Below, one piece after another: positions 1 to 10,114 of a stretch of 64,000 nt of DNA (its first letter is position 1; each line of letters opens with the position of its first letter). Position numbers and translations under genes: made by a program. The notes under the pieces were generated by a model, which ran no database searches, was not told where the DNA came from, and was given only the letters and a program-made list of their open reading frames with translations. Source of the DNA: a bacterium (GTDB taxonomy: Bacteria > Bacteroidota > Ignavibacteria > Ignavibacteriales > Ignavibacteriaceae); assembly GCA_016716565.1 (NCBI GenBank), contig JADJWC010000003.1, positions 186,001 to 250,000 of the forward strand, given 5' to 3'.

Positions 1-1428
1 GTTCTTGGTGTTTATCATAAAGCAAGTAAAAAAGAAGTTGATATGGCTGTTGAAGCCGCACTCGAAGCTCGCAAGGAATGGGCAGAAATGCCGTGGGAAC
101 ACAGAGTTTCTATTTTCTTAAAGATAGCTGATTTGTTAGCTGGCCCGTGGAGATCAACAATAAATGCTGCTACAATGCTTGGACAATCTAAGACAGTTTA
201 TCAGGCAGAGATTGATTCGGCTGCTGAGCTTGTTGACTTCTATCGCTTCAACAGTTTTTATATGGCTCAGTTGATGCAGGATCAGCCTTACTCCGGAAGC
301 GGAATGTGGAATCGTTTGGAATATCGTCCGCTGGAAGGATTTATTTTTTCTGTGACTCCTTTTAACTTCACATCAATTGCAGGAAATCTTCCAACTGCTC
401 CGGCAATTGTTGGTAATGTAAGTTTGTGGAAACCTGCTTCAAGTGCAGTATACTCGGCATATTGGCTGATGAAATTATTTGAAGAAGCTGGATTGCCAAA
501 AGGTGTGATCAATTTTGTTCCCGGATCCGGTGGACAGGTTGGAACTCCTGCATTTACAAATCCAAATCTTGCTGGTGTTCACTTTACAGGATCAACCGAA
601 GTTTTTCAGAATATGTGGAAAACTATTTCCGATAATCTAAAAAATATGAAGTACTATCCTCGCATAGTTGGTGAAACCGGCGGTAAAGATTTTATATTTG
701 CTCATAGTTCAGCAGATGTTGATGCACTTGTTGTTGCAGCTTTACGCGGTGCTTTTGAATACCAGGGTCAGAAATGTTCTGCTGCTTCAAGAATGTACAT
801 TCCAAAATCTATCTGGAAAGAGTTTAAAGAAAAGTACGTTGCTGAAGTTGGCAAAATTAAAATGGGTGATATTGAAGACTTCACAAACTTTATGGGTGCT
901 GTAATTGATAAAGGAGCTTTCAAATCAATTACCGAATACATCAAATATGCAAAAGGTTCTAATGAAGTCGAGATAATAACCGGTGGAAACTTTGATGATT
1001 CAAAAGGGTATTTCATTGAGCCGACAACGATTGTTACCACAAATCCGAAATTCAAAACGATGGAAGAAGAAATTTTTGGTCCTGTGTTAACGATTTATGT
1101 CTATGATGATAACAAGCTCGATGAAACTTTAACACTCTGTGATGAAACTTCTCCATATGCATTAACAGGTGCAATCTTTGCTCAGGATAGAAAAGTAATT
1201 GTTAAAATGTCAAATAGATTAAGAAATGCTGCCGGAAATTTCTACATAAATGATAAACCAACAGGAGCAGTTGTTGGTCAGCAGCCGTTTGGTGGTGGAA
1301 GAGCTTCAGGCACGAATGATAAGGCCGGAAGTGCTATGAATATTTTGAGATGGATGACTGCCAGAACAATAAAAGAAACTTTTGATCCTCCGAAAGATTG
1401 GCGTTATCCGTTTATGAGTGAGAAATAA
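1..1428 (+). CDS. pruA: L-glutamate gamma-semialdehyde (P5C) dehydrogenase, 5' end outside window
   Basis: NAD-dependent aldehyde dehydrogenase that oxidises pyrroline-5-carboxylate/glutamate semialdehyde to glutamate, the second step of proline catabolism. The frame is open from base 1, so the true start lies upstream; 475 codons are visible. The P5CDH signature PFNFTSIAGNLP (about codon 120), the general-base segment GETGGKDF (Glu near codon 225) and the catalytic segment GQKCSAASR (Cys near codon 259) are present, followed by EEEIFGPVL and a C-terminal QQPFGGGRASGTNDKAG. This pattern is that of the long PutA/P5CDH group rather than generic aldehyde dehydrogenases. No proline dehydrogenase gene is visible; it may lie upstream. 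Confidence 0.92.
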   Translation, partial: VLGVYHKASKKEVDMAVEAALEARKEWAEMPWEHRVSIFLKIADLLAGPWRSTINAATMLGQSKTVYQAEIDSAAELVDFYRFNSFYMAQLMQDQPYSGSGMWNRLEYRPLEGFIFSVTPFNFTSIAGNLPTAPAIVGNVSLWKPASSAVYSAYWLMKLFEEAGLPKGVINFVPGSGGQVGTPAFTNPNLAGVHFTGSTEVFQNMWKTISDNLKNMKYYPRIVGETGGKDFIFAHSSADVDALVVAALRGAFEYQGQKCSAASRMYIPKSIWKEFKEKYVAEVGKIKMGDIEDFTNFMGAVIDKGAFKSITEYIKYAKGSNEVEIITGGNFDDSKGYFIEPTTIVTTNPKFKTMEEEIFGPVLTIYVYDDNKLDETLTLCDETSPYALTGAIFAQDRKVIVKMSNRLRNAAGNFYINDKPTGAVVGQQPFGGGRASGTNDKAGSAMNILRWMTARTIKETFDPPKDWRYPFMSEK

Positions 1429-1519
1429 AAAACTCTTCGCAGAAGTTCTCAAAAGAGGTTGTTGTTAAAGATGCTATTTTTATTTTAATAAATGAAAAAG
1501 TAGATAAAGGATTAAGGAA

Positions 1520-1720
1520 ATGAATGACGAACTAAGAAATCAAATCAATAAACTCAATGTTTCTGAGAAGATACTCTTGGTTGAAGAAATTTGGGATAGT
1601 AACGAGGACAACTTGAGTTAACTGATGCAAAAATATTCTAAAAGAAGTAATGAAATAAATGTAACCCATGGAAGAAAGTGGGAAGAAATAAGAGATGAGT
1701 TTTTAGGAAAAATTAAATGA
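1520..1720 (+). pseudogene. Decayed antitoxin of the 'addiction module component' family
   Basis: The start MNDELRNQINKLNVSEKILL followed by VEEIWDS matches the N-terminus of the short (about 70 aa) antitoxin family that accompanies ParE toxins. It stops at codon 34 (TAA at 1619-1621). The expected continuation is recoverable only by switching frames: ELTDAK then ILKEVMK then HGRKWEEIRDEFLGKIK, ending at the TGA at 1718-1720. At least two to three indels are needed to restore it. The end overlaps the start of the toxin remnant by 4 nt, the usual coupling in such operons. Inference: a remnant, or a gene damaged by sequencing errors. Confidence 0.6.
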
Positions 1721-2027
1721 TATCAGATGTCGTTTTTCATCCCGGAGCTGAAGAAGAATTCAATGAAGCTATTCTGTGGTATGGAAATCAACAAAAAGGA
1801 CTTGATATAGAATTTGCTCGCTGTATAGATGATGCTATCCAAAAAATTATAAGAATCCGGAACTCTATCCAATCGAATTTGATAATTATAGAAAGAAAGT
1901 CGTTAGAAGATTTCCTTTTAAGATAATTTATGAGATTATTGAAGACAGTATATATGTTTTAGCAGTTTTTCATTCAAGGAAATCCGAAATTGATATGAAG
2001 CTAATTAAAATTAAAATTTTTAACTAA
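1717..2027 (+). pseudogene. Frameshifted RelE/ParE-type toxin
   Basis: ParE-family toxins poison DNA gyrase or cleave mRNA and are neutralised by the upstream antitoxin. The first half reads MISDVVFHPGAEEEFNEAIL and WYGNQQKGL, the standard ParE start. The frame is lost near 1860: in the other frame the sequence continues as PELYPIEFDNYRKKVVRRFP, then FKIIYEIIEDSIYVLAVFHS, the typical ParE C-terminus, ending at TAA 2025-2027. A single-base change would restore about 100 residues. Read literally, it stops at 1926 after 69 residues and should be inactive. Confidence 0.72.
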
Positions 2028-2039
2028 AAGTAAAGATAA

Positions 2040-3255
<1,216 letters not shown>

Positions 3256-3278
3256 CTCAGAAAATATAATTATATGCC

Positions 3279-3303
3279 AGCCCTGTAATAGCAGGGCTTT
3301 TTT
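3279..3303 (+). terminator. Rho-independent terminator after sucC
   Basis: A perfect 7-bp stem AGCCCTG / CAGGGCT with a 6-nt loop is followed by six to seven T. It lies 24 nt after the sucC stop codon. Confidence 0.85.
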
Positions 3304-3417
3304 ATACCTGGTATTTGCTTAGTAAAATTTTATTAATCTGTCAAATCTTTGCGTTCTTGTTTTTAGTTTTTTTTAGTTATACATTTTTTGTGGAATTAAA
3401 ATTAATAAGGAAAGTGG

Positions 3418-4830
3418 ATGAGCTTCTTTGATGAAGAGTATGATTTTAGTGAATCCTCCGAAAATGAGAACCTCAGGGAACAGATAGAAGAGTGTAAACG
3501 GTTAATTGATTCAGGATCTGTTTATGGATATCTCGATATGTTTGACGAAGTGACACAGGCATGTCTGGATAATGATTTAAATGAAGATGGATTATACCTC
3601 ATAAATGCACTGATTGAAATTGCACCTTACAATTCTGAATACTGGATTAAAAAAGGTTTGTTCCTTAATGCACTTGGATATTTCAATGAATCAATTGAGT
3701 GTTTCAATAAAGCATTGTCACTAAACCCCGGAGATTCTGATGCGCTTGTCGACAGATCGATTGCCGAGGAGAATATTGGACTGTTTAAGCAGGCTAAAGA
3801 ATCTCTACACAAAGCTTTAGCAAACGATCCGAATAATGAAGATGCTCTTTACAGCCTTGGTATACTTCATCAGCGAAACGAGGAGTTTGAAGCAGCGATC
3901 AGATTTTTTAATCAGGTGTTAAAGCTTAATTCTGAATATGCTGAAGCTTATTACGAGTTGGGATTTTGCTACGAAAATCTGGAAGATTATTCAAATGCTT
4001 TAATTTCCTACGAAAAGTTTCTTGAGATAGATCCATACAATCCTAACGGTTGGTACAATCGAGGGGTTATTCTTTCAAAAATGAACAAGATGGAACAAGC
4101 TATCAACAGCTATGAATTGGCTGTTTCTATAAGGGAAAATTTTACGAGCGCCTGGTTCAACAAAGGAAATATTCTAGCTGAATTGCAACGATATCCTGAA
4201 GCGCTTGAAAGTTTCAGGAAAGCTTATGAGCTGGATTCGGGTGACGAAACTACTTGTTACAATATCGGAAATTTATATGAAGAACTCGGCGACTTAAAAA
4301 ACGCTCTCAGGTTTTACAGTGAAGCAATAAAAAACAACGATGCATACTTTGAAGCGTATCTGGCGCGCGGTTACTGCTATGATTCAGCAGGGAAGTATCA
4401 ATTTGCATTACGAGATTTTAATAAAGCAGTAACACTCGCGCAGGATAGTGCTGAAGCATGGTACGCAAAAGCTGATCTTGAGTATTCTTTAGGTAAGTTG
4501 AAAGAAGCAGTTAATAGTTATATAAAAGCATTGAAGATTTCGCCGGCAAGCTACGATATATGGTTTACACTTGCGGAGACTTATGTTGAACTTGGCGAAT
4601 GGCTCAGTGCACTCGAAGCTTTTGACAAATGTATTACGCTGAAGGAAAACGATGCCAAAGCAATTTATGAAAAAGCAAAAGTTAATTTTATACTCAGCAG
4701 GACTGAAGATGCACTTCAATGCCTGAAAAAAGCATTTGAATTGGATCCGAGCATTCAGGAAGAGTTTACTAATGATTATCCGGAAATTAAATCCTCCAAA
4801 CTGTTCAAAAAGCTCCTGGGTGAAAACTGA
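3418..4830 (+). CDS. Tetratricopeptide-repeat protein
   Basis: 470 aa built almost entirely of 34-residue TPR units from about residue 55 to 455, recognisable by repeated AxxxYxxAlxxfxkalxldP patterns (for example ALGYFNESIECFNKALSLNP and EYAEAYYELGFCYENLEDYS). About a dozen repeats make a superhelical protein-binding scaffold. No signal peptide or membrane segment, so it is probably cytoplasmic. The acidic N-terminus (SFFDEEYDFSESSENE) is not TPR. It precedes aroE by 39 nt and could be co-transcribed with it. Partner and role cannot be read from the sequence. Confidence 0.85.
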   Translation: MSFFDEEYDFSESSENENLREQIEECKRLIDSGSVYGYLDMFDEVTQACLDNDLNEDGLYLINALIEIAPYNSEYWIKKGLFLNALGYFNESIECFNKALSLNPGDSDALVDRSIAEENIGLFKQAKESLHKALANDPNNEDALYSLGILHQRNEEFEAAIRFFNQVLKLNSEYAEAYYELGFCYENLEDYSNALISYEKFLEIDPYNPNGWYNRGVILSKMNKMEQAINSYELAVSIRENFTSAWFNKGNILAELQRYPEALESFRKAYELDSGDETTCYNIGNLYEELGDLKNALRFYSEAIKNNDAYFEAYLARGYCYDSAGKYQFALRDFNKAVTLAQDSAEAWYAKADLEYSLGKLKEAVNSYIKALKISPASYDIWFTLAETYVELGEWLSALEAFDKCITLKENDAKAIYEKAKVNFILSRTEDALQCLKKAFELDPSIQEEFTNDYPEIKSSKLFKKLLGEN

Positions 4831-4869
4831 CAGCGGATTGAATTCCAGTGGCAGATTTAAGAGGGCAAT

Positions 4870-5751
4870 GTGAGAAATTCTTTTTTAGCAAATACTGAAC
4901 TGATTGGTTTGATTGGACATCCCATTAAGCATTCTTATTCTCCATTCATTCAAAACTTTGCACTTGAACAGATGAATCTTGATTATGTTTACCTACCATT
5001 TGATGTGCCATCCGAAAATCTTAAAGCTGCGGTAAACGGAGTGCTTGCATTAGGTTTGAAAGGCTTAAATGTTACTCTTCCTCATAAGGAAAAAATCATA
5101 AAATATCTTGACGAAGTTTCTGAGGAAGCTTCGATCATCGGCGCTGTGAATACAATTGTTAACGATCATGGTAAACTGATGGGTTACAATACAGATGCTT
5201 ACGGAATTTTAGAAACGCTGCTGCCCTTTAAAGAAAAAATTTCAGGAACTAAAGCAACCGTAATTGGTGCTGGAGGAAGTGCCCGGGCTGTAATTTATAC
5301 TCTGCTTCGATATTTCAAACCGGAAGAAATAAACATCATCAATCGTACTCAGCAGAAAGCTGATACACTTGCAAACGATTTTGCATTGAAGATGAGATAC
5401 GATTCCTTTCATACATTCGAACTTTTTCCACCGGATAATGTTGAGACATTAAAAAACTCCAGCCTGATTTTTAACGCTACAACTTTGGGAATGTATCCGG
5501 ATGTTGAAGATACAATCACTGACATTGATGACTCATTCAATGATGAACACATAGTATTTGATTTGATTTACAATCCAACCAAAACAAAATTCCTGAAAAC
5601 TGCTGAGATACAGGGTGCAAATGTTGTTGGCGGATTGAAGATGCTGATTTCTCAGGCTGCAAAATCTTTTGAATTATGGACTGGAGTGGAAATGCCGGTG
5701 GAAATTATCTTCGATTCACTTCAAGAATATATCAAGCAGCAAAACGCATAA
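4870..5751 (+). CDS. aroE: Shikimate dehydrogenase
   Basis: Reduces 3-dehydroshikimate to shikimate with NADPH in aromatic amino-acid synthesis. The 293-aa protein has the shikimate-binding N-terminus GLIGHPIKHSYSP, the catalytic Lys motif NVTLPHKEKI (about 65-74), the Asn/Asp motif GYNTDAYG (about 105), the nucleotide-binding loop VIGAGGSARA (about 130) with NRT after beta-2 (NADPH preference), and a C-terminal GGLKMLISQAAKSFELWTG. The start is GTG: the ATG two bases upstream is followed at once by a stop. It follows the TPR gene closely and converges on the aminotransferase at 5763. Confidence 0.95.
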   Translation: MRNSFLANTELIGLIGHPIKHSYSPFIQNFALEQMNLDYVYLPFDVPSENLKAAVNGVLALGLKGLNVTLPHKEKIIKYLDEVSEEASIIGAVNTIVNDHGKLMGYNTDAYGILETLLPFKEKISGTKATVIGAGGSARAVIYTLLRYFKPEEINIINRTQQKADTLANDFALKMRYDSFHTFELFPPDNVETLKNSSLIFNATTLGMYPDVEDTITDIDDSFNDEHIVFDLIYNPTKTKFLKTAEIQGANVVGGLKMLISQAAKSFELWTGVEMPVEIIFDSLQEYIKQQNA

Positions 5752-5762
5752 TTCATTTTGGA

Positions 5763-6956
5763 TTAAACTTCCAGCTTTGCTAAAGCTTTCCTGAGTCTGA
5801 TAACCGCTACCTTCAGATTTTCCATTGATGTGGCATAAGAAATTCTCAGATAACCATCTGCGCCGAATGCATTACCAGGTACGACGGCAATATGTGCTTC
5901 ATATAGAAGATGCATTGCAAAGTCGAAAGAGTTTTCTACCTGGAGAACTTTTGAATGTTTGTGCATAAATGCAGAAATATTTGGAAATAAATAAAATGCT
6001 CCTTCGGGTTTATAGCAGGTTATTCCTTTAATCGAAACAAGTTCGCTAAATAAAAACTCCCTGCGCTTTCTGAACTCAACAAACATTTCATTGATAACGT
6101 ATTGAGGTCCGGTTAATGCTTCAATCGCAGCAAACTGCGAAACAGAAGATGGATGTGACGTACTGTGACTCTGAATCTTATTCATACCTTCAATGATATG
6201 CTCGTTTGCTGCAGTATAACCGATTCTCCAGCCGGTCATTGCGTAAGATTTCGATATACCGTTTACCAGTATTATTCTGTTTCGCAGTTGTGTGGCTATT
6301 GTTGCGAAACTAAAAAATTCAAAATTATCATAAACCATCTTCTCATAAATTTCGTCTGCGAGAATATAAAAGTTTCCTTTCTCCGCAACTTTAGCTAATG
6401 CTTCAAGCTCTTGTTTGTTGTATGCTGAGCCTGTTGGATTCGATGGATTGCAAAGGATGAATATTTTGGTTTTTGGTGTGATAGCATTTTTGAGCTGTTC
6501 AGGCGTAATTCTGAATCCACTTTTTTCAGTTGTCTCGATGACTACAACTTTTCCACCAGCAAGATTCACCATTGCCGGGTAAGAAACCCAATAAGGTGAA
6601 GGAATTATAACTTCGTCTCCGGGATTTACGGTGGTTAAAATTGCATTGTAGCAGCTTTGTTTTGCACCGCTGGATACAATTATTTCACTCAGCTTGTATT
6701 CAAGATGATTATCTCTTTTAAGTTTTGCCTGAATTGCTGTTCTCAATTCAACCGTTCCTGAATTGATTGTATATCTTGTATGGTTTTCTTCAATGCCCGT
6801 TTTTCCGGCTTCTTTAATATTATGCGGAGTAGGGAAGTCAGGTTCTCCCATACTTAAATTTATTACATCAACTCCTTCGGTTTTTAGCTTCTTTGCTTCC
6901 GCAGCGATGTGCATAGTTTCAGATACAGCAATCTCATTAACCCTATTGGCGATCAT
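5763..6956 (-). CDS. Aspartate aminotransferase-like class I PLP aminotransferase
   Basis: 397-aa fold-type I PLP enzyme. It has NLSMGEPDFPTP near the N-terminus, SSGAKQSCYNA (cofactor phosphate region), SPYWVSYPAM, NPSNPTGSAY (substrate/PLP Asn), DEIYEKMVYD, and the Schiff-base Lys in NGISKSYAMTGWRIGY. This is the Ib subgroup (thermophilic AspAT/prephenate aminotransferase type), so the likely substrates are aspartate, glutamate or prephenate. A similar paralogue lies at 12808-14025. It is convergent with aroE (11 nt apart); a role in aromatic synthesis is possible but not shown. Confidence 0.88.
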   Translation of the reverse strand: MIANRVNEIAVSETMHIAAEAKKLKTEGVDVINLSMGEPDFPTPHNIKEAGKTGIEENHTRYTINSGTVELRTAIQAKLKRDNHLEYKLSEIIVSSGAKQSCYNAILTTVNPGDEVIIPSPYWVSYPAMVNLAGGKVVVIETTEKSGFRITPEQLKNAITPKTKIFILCNPSNPTGSAYNKQELEALAKVAEKGNFYILADEIYEKMVYDNFEFFSFATIATQLRNRIILVNGISKSYAMTGWRIGYTAANEHIIEGMNKIQSHSTSHPSSVSQFAAIEALTGPQYVINEMFVEFRKRREFLFSELVSIKGITCYKPEGAFYLFPNISAFMHKHSKVLQVENSFDFAMHLLYEAHIAVVPGNAFGADGYLRISYATSMENLKVAVIRLRKALAKLEV

Positions 6957-7107
6957 TAAAAATTCCTAAATTGTTAATATTGATTCTGCCCGGTTCAGGC
7001 AAGCTTGTTGGAAGATGTTTTAAATCTCAAAAAAAATTTGGCGAAATATAAACCTGTAGCACTGAATTAAAAAAAATATTTTTCAAATGAATAAGCCGTT
7101 AAAATAG

Positions 7108-7139
7108 TTTGACTAAAACCGGATTATTTATTACGTTTG
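7108..7139 (+). promoter_or_regulatory. Bacteroidota-type promoter
   Basis: TTTG (7108-7111), a 20-nt spacer, then TACGTTTG (7132-7139), which fits the Bacteroidota housekeeping-sigma consensus TTTG-N19-TAnnTTTG. It lies 19 nt before the ATG at 7159, leaving a very short leader that contains an AAAGGTG ribosome-binding site. Confidence 0.5.
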
Positions 7140-7158
7140 TTAAAAACAAAGGTGATTT

Positions 7159-7812
7159 ATGAAAAAAATTATTCCGATTTTCTTATTCTTTGTTTTAATT
7201 GAATTTGATACTGGCGCACAGACTTATCTGCAGCACAATTCAGTGTTTTTCGGTGGAATGGCCGGAGTCGCAACCGTCAATCTATCAGGCAATGATGGAC
7301 AGAATCCTGTATCGCTCGCTTTTGGTGGAAGTGTTGGAATACCGATTCCACTCATAAAAAATCTTTTTCTCTATGCACGAACATCATATATCTCACAATC
7401 AAACTTTCAATCGTTTTACAACACATCATACCTGAATACCAACATTCAGCTTTCGGAAGATTTTGTGGAAGTCAATTCTTCGTTCAGCCAATTGATAATT
7501 AACGGAGGACTGCTTTACAATTTTCTTGTAACTGATGATTTTGTGTTAGGTATAAATGGAGGAATGACATTTATGGTTGTAAACCAGGAAGCAAGGTTGA
7601 GAACCGGCAGAGTAATTTCAAGCGTTGATAATGAAAATATCTGGGGTGCATTTGGCGGACTCGTAGCAGAAAAACGCTGGGATGACAGTAACTTTTCCAC
7701 ATTTGCTGAAGCTCAGTACAACTATGCTCAGAGTGATGCTGAATATAGACCCGGTGCTTTTAGTGCAATGAATTATACTTTTGGAGTGAGATATTATTTG
7801 TCCAGCAGGTGA
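7159..7812 (+). CDS. Predicted outer-membrane beta-barrel protein
   Basis: 217 aa with an N-terminal signal peptide (MKKIIPIFLFFVLIEF, probable cleavage near DTGAQ). The mature part has alternating hydrophobic and polar beta-strand stretches and ends in an aromatic strand, FGVRYYLSSR, like small outer-membrane barrels. GIPIPLIKNLFLYARTSY and LIINGGLLYNFLV are probable strands. It is preceded by a good promoter and is transcribed alone, convergent with the methyltransferase at 7814. The specific family is not recognised; a porin or adhesin role cannot be told apart. Confidence 0.6.
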   Translation: MKKIIPIFLFFVLIEFDTGAQTYLQHNSVFFGGMAGVATVNLSGNDGQNPVSLAFGGSVGIPIPLIKNLFLYARTSYISQSNFQSFYNTSYLNTNIQLSEDFVEVNSSFSQLIINGGLLYNFLVTDDFVLGINGGMTFMVVNQEARLRTGRVISSVDNENIWGAFGGLVAEKRWDDSNFSTFAEAQYNYAQSDAEYRPGAFSAMNYTFGVRYYLSSR

Positions 7813-7813
7813 A

Positions 7814-8608
7814 TCAGCCAGTTTTCCTGATGCACCAGACACAACTGGTGATATCATTTTCAATAATTGAACACTCTTCTTCCTGTCTCTTTACATAATC
7901 GAAAAATAATTTCTCTTTGTCTGGATATTTTTTTGCTAGTTCTTTTGCTCTTTTTCTAATAGCCTCGGTGTACATTCTATCTATATTAATAGTATCCTCA
8001 ACAGGAATTATTACCTCATTGATTATCTTATCTCCGAATGAGGTTAGCTGTTTAACTGTCGTCTCATAATTTTTTATTACTGAATAATCTGGATTCTCCA
8101 AAGAAGATTCATTATTCAGAAAGCATCCATCATAGATAATAAATCCGCCACTGCGAATACATTTTCTCAATTCTCGAATTGCATTATGAATCTCTCCAAG
8201 AAGCGTTTCCGCAGAAGCAAGAACAACAATATCGTAATTTCTTTCATTTTGAACCGAGGTCTTTATATCGGAAACTTCAAATTGACATAAATGATCTACA
8301 CCTTCTTCAATTGCTTTTCTATTTGCTAGTTCAACAAATGGTTTGAATAAATCTATTCCTTTGCAAGAAAATCCAAGACTCTTTGCTATTTGAATTGATA
8401 CTGCACCTTTCCCACATGCCAGGTCAAGAACAGTTGAGTCTTTTTTAAGATTGAGTGATTTAAGTGTTTGTATTATAATTTGTGGTGATGCGCCAAGCGC
8501 AAACAAATCTTGCAGTAGAAAAGGAATGTATGGAATCAGTTCAGGTGTCGCATCAAAGCCTTTTGCTACCTGAACTTTCTGTTCGTTGTTCAGGCTATCA
8601 TACTCCAT
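7814..8608 (-). CDS. Class I SAM-dependent methyltransferase
   Basis: 264 aa. Motif I is VLDLACGKGAVSIQIAKSLG (about residues 60-79), followed by the acidic ribose-binding end of beta-2 (GIDLFKPFVELA) and DIVVLASAETLLGE at motif IV. The N-terminal helical part (LNNEQKVQVAKGFDATPELI) and the C-terminal region are not diagnostic of a substrate. It is probably co-transcribed with the lipoprotein gene at 8613 (4-nt gap). Small-molecule methylation is the broad family expectation; the substrate is unknown. Confidence 0.8.
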   Translation of the reverse strand: MEYDSLNNEQKVQVAKGFDATPELIPYIPFLLQDLFALGASPQIIIQTLKSLNLKKDSTVLDLACGKGAVSIQIAKSLGFSCKGIDLFKPFVELANRKAIEEGVDHLCQFEVSDIKTSVQNERNYDIVVLASAETLLGEIHNAIRELRKCIRSGGFIIYDGCFLNNESSLENPDYSVIKNYETTVKQLTSFGDKIINEVIIPVEDTINIDRMYTEAIRKRAKELAKKYPDKEKLFFDYVKRQEEECSIIENDITSCVWCIRKTG

Positions 8609-8612
8609 AATT

Positions 8613-9110
8613 TTATTTCCGGACGATCTTAGATCTTTCTGAAACTATCCTTTCAAGTTCCCGGGAGTGTTCAATAATTTTTTTTGAATCATCACTATCC
8701 AGCCCGGTTCTTTGTCCATTTATAACATAATCGTAGGCAATTACACTTCCATCGGGGTCAACCATCAGTTCAACATTTTTAAATTGCTTGTCGGGCATAT
8801 AAGTTAGTTCTCTTCCGACAAAATAAAGCATCTTTCCATCTTTGAAATAGTATCTGTTAAATGCCTCTCCTGGCTCTCTGTAACGGAAATCTTCATTAAT
8901 AAAAATCAGTTTTTGCTTATGAAAATATGCTCTGAAATTAGAATACGCAGCCGATGATCCCCAATTAAAATGTTCTTCGGCCTCGGGATTGTAAAGTAAG
9001 GAATCAATTTCTTTTTTGATCTCGAGTATGCCTTGCTCAGTATATTCTTTTCTTCCGCAGGAAATGAATAATGATATGACTACAAAAATGATTGCTAAGA
9101 AATATTTCAT
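8613..9110 (-). CDS. Hypothetical lipoprotein
   Basis: 165 aa starting MKYFLAIIFVVISLFISCGR, a type II signal peptide with lipobox LFIS-C. The remainder is charged and soluble (EEHFNWGSSAAYSNFRAYFH, YRYREP-like segment, DPDGSVIAYDYVINGQRTGL). No domain is recognised. It sits upstream of the methyltransferase and downstream of the mscL terminator, so transcription probably starts in the short gap before it. Confidence 0.7.
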   Translation of the reverse strand: MKYFLAIIFVVISLFISCGRKEYTEQGILEIKKEIDSLLYNPEAEEHFNWGSSAAYSNFRAYFHKQKLIFINEDFRYREPGEAFNRYYFKDGKMLYFVGRELTYMPDKQFKNVELMVDPDGSVIAYDYVINGQRTGLDSDDSKKIIEHSRELERIVSERSKIVRK

Positions 9111-9128
9111 GATACCATATTTTTAAAA

Positions 9129-9155
9129 ATAAAAAGCCACGGCTAATCCGTGGCT
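9129..9155 (-). terminator. Rho-independent terminator of mscL
   Basis: Stem AGCCACGG / CCGTGGCT (9135-9142 and 9148-9155) with a 5-nt loop. Read on the minus strand it is followed by TTTTTATTTTT, 19 nt after the mscL stop codon. Confidence 0.8.
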
Positions 9156-9173
9156 CAAAGATAAAAAGATAGT

Positions 9174-9575
9174 TTATTTTTTCCTCAATTCGTTTCTGAT
9201 TTCTTCTAAAAGAATTTCCGATTTGGTTGGTGCGGGTGGAGCAGCAGGTTTTTCCTCTTCTTTTTTCTTGAAGGAGTTTATCGCTTTAACAACCATAAAA
9301 ATTGCGAACGCAATTATTACAAAGTCGATGATGGTGTTAATAAAAGTTCCGTACTTCAGTACCACTGCCGGAACAGTATCTGTACCTTGCTTAAGAGTTA
9401 TTGCAAGATTTGAAAAATCAACACCGCCAAGCAGCACACCTATTGGCGGCATAATTACATCAGCAACGAATGAAGAAACGATTTTCCCAAATGCAGCACC
9501 GATAATGATACCGATTGCCATATCGAGAACATTTCCACGCATAGCAAATTGTTTAAATTCTTGTAACATTTTCAT
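9174..9575 (-). CDS. mscL: Large-conductance mechanosensitive channel
   Basis: Homopentameric inner-membrane channel that opens under membrane tension during hypo-osmotic shock. The 133-aa protein has the canonical N-terminal helix and TM1 ([20 protein letters not shown], then [20 protein letters not shown]), a periplasmic loop, TM2 ([20 protein letters not shown]) and a charged cytoplasmic helix ending in [10 protein letters not shown]. Length and motif spacing are normal. Transcribed alone, with its own terminator. Confidence 0.96.
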   Translation of the reverse strand: MKMLQEFKQFAMRGNVLDMAIGIIIGAAFGKIVSSFVADVIMPPIGVLLGGVDFSNLAITLKQGTDTVPAVVLKYGTFINTIIDFVIIAFAIFMVVKAINSFKKKEEEKPAAPPAPTKSEILLEEIRNELRKK

Positions 9576-9660
9576 AGATGCACTCCGATAATTTTTAGTT
9601 TGAAAGGAAAAAACTAACCGAAATTTACAAAATCAGTGCGACAAAAAAAGCAATTTAAAG

Positions 9661-10104
9661 TTAGATGTCTAACAATCTTCTATGATAATTAATCTGTCCG
9701 AGATGGTAGTTGAGATGTGCGGCCATATGAGTGAGCAGATATTCTGTTGTCATTTCATAACCAAAGACATTGATAGGATAGATTTTTTGAAGATCATCTT
9801 CGCTTAATTTGGCAAATGTTTCTTGTAAAACCTTCGATGTCGATTCAATTTCAGCCACTAGTTCACGAATAGGAACATCCTTCTTGCTGAATTCTGCATC
9901 ACGATTTCTTACATAACCGGAATCACCGAGAACGGCACCAACGAAATGCTGAAGATTTCCGCAGAGATGCAGACAAAGATTTCCCGCTGAGTTTTTAATG
10001 TCTCCGGAAATTTTCCAAACGATTTTTTCATCTTTGTAGGAAGTTATTTCTGTTTTTAGTTTTTCGAGATCGCGGATGAAGAGTTTTGTTAATGTTTCTA
10101 TCAT
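9661..10104 (-). CDS. DinB-like / DUF1572 family protein
   Basis: 147 aa from the ATG at 10104 (MIETLTKLFIRDLEKLKTEI). The longer open frame upstream runs into the preceding gene and is unlikely. Four-helix-bundle features of the DinB/YfiT superfamily are present: SAGNLCLHLCGNLQHFVGAV in helix 2 and a C-terminal MAAHLNYHLGQINYHRRLL with the His residues that usually bind a divalent metal. Members are putative metal-dependent thiol transferases or of unknown function. It lies 10 nt downstream of the BNR-lipoprotein gene. Confidence 0.7.
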   Translation of the reverse strand: MIETLTKLFIRDLEKLKTEITSYKDEKIVWKISGDIKNSAGNLCLHLCGNLQHFVGAVLGDSGYVRNRDAEFSKKDVPIRELVAEIESTSKVLQETFAKLSEDDLQKIYPINVFGYEMTTEYLLTHMAAHLNYHLGQINYHRRLLDI

Positions 10105-10114
10105 AATTTGATTT

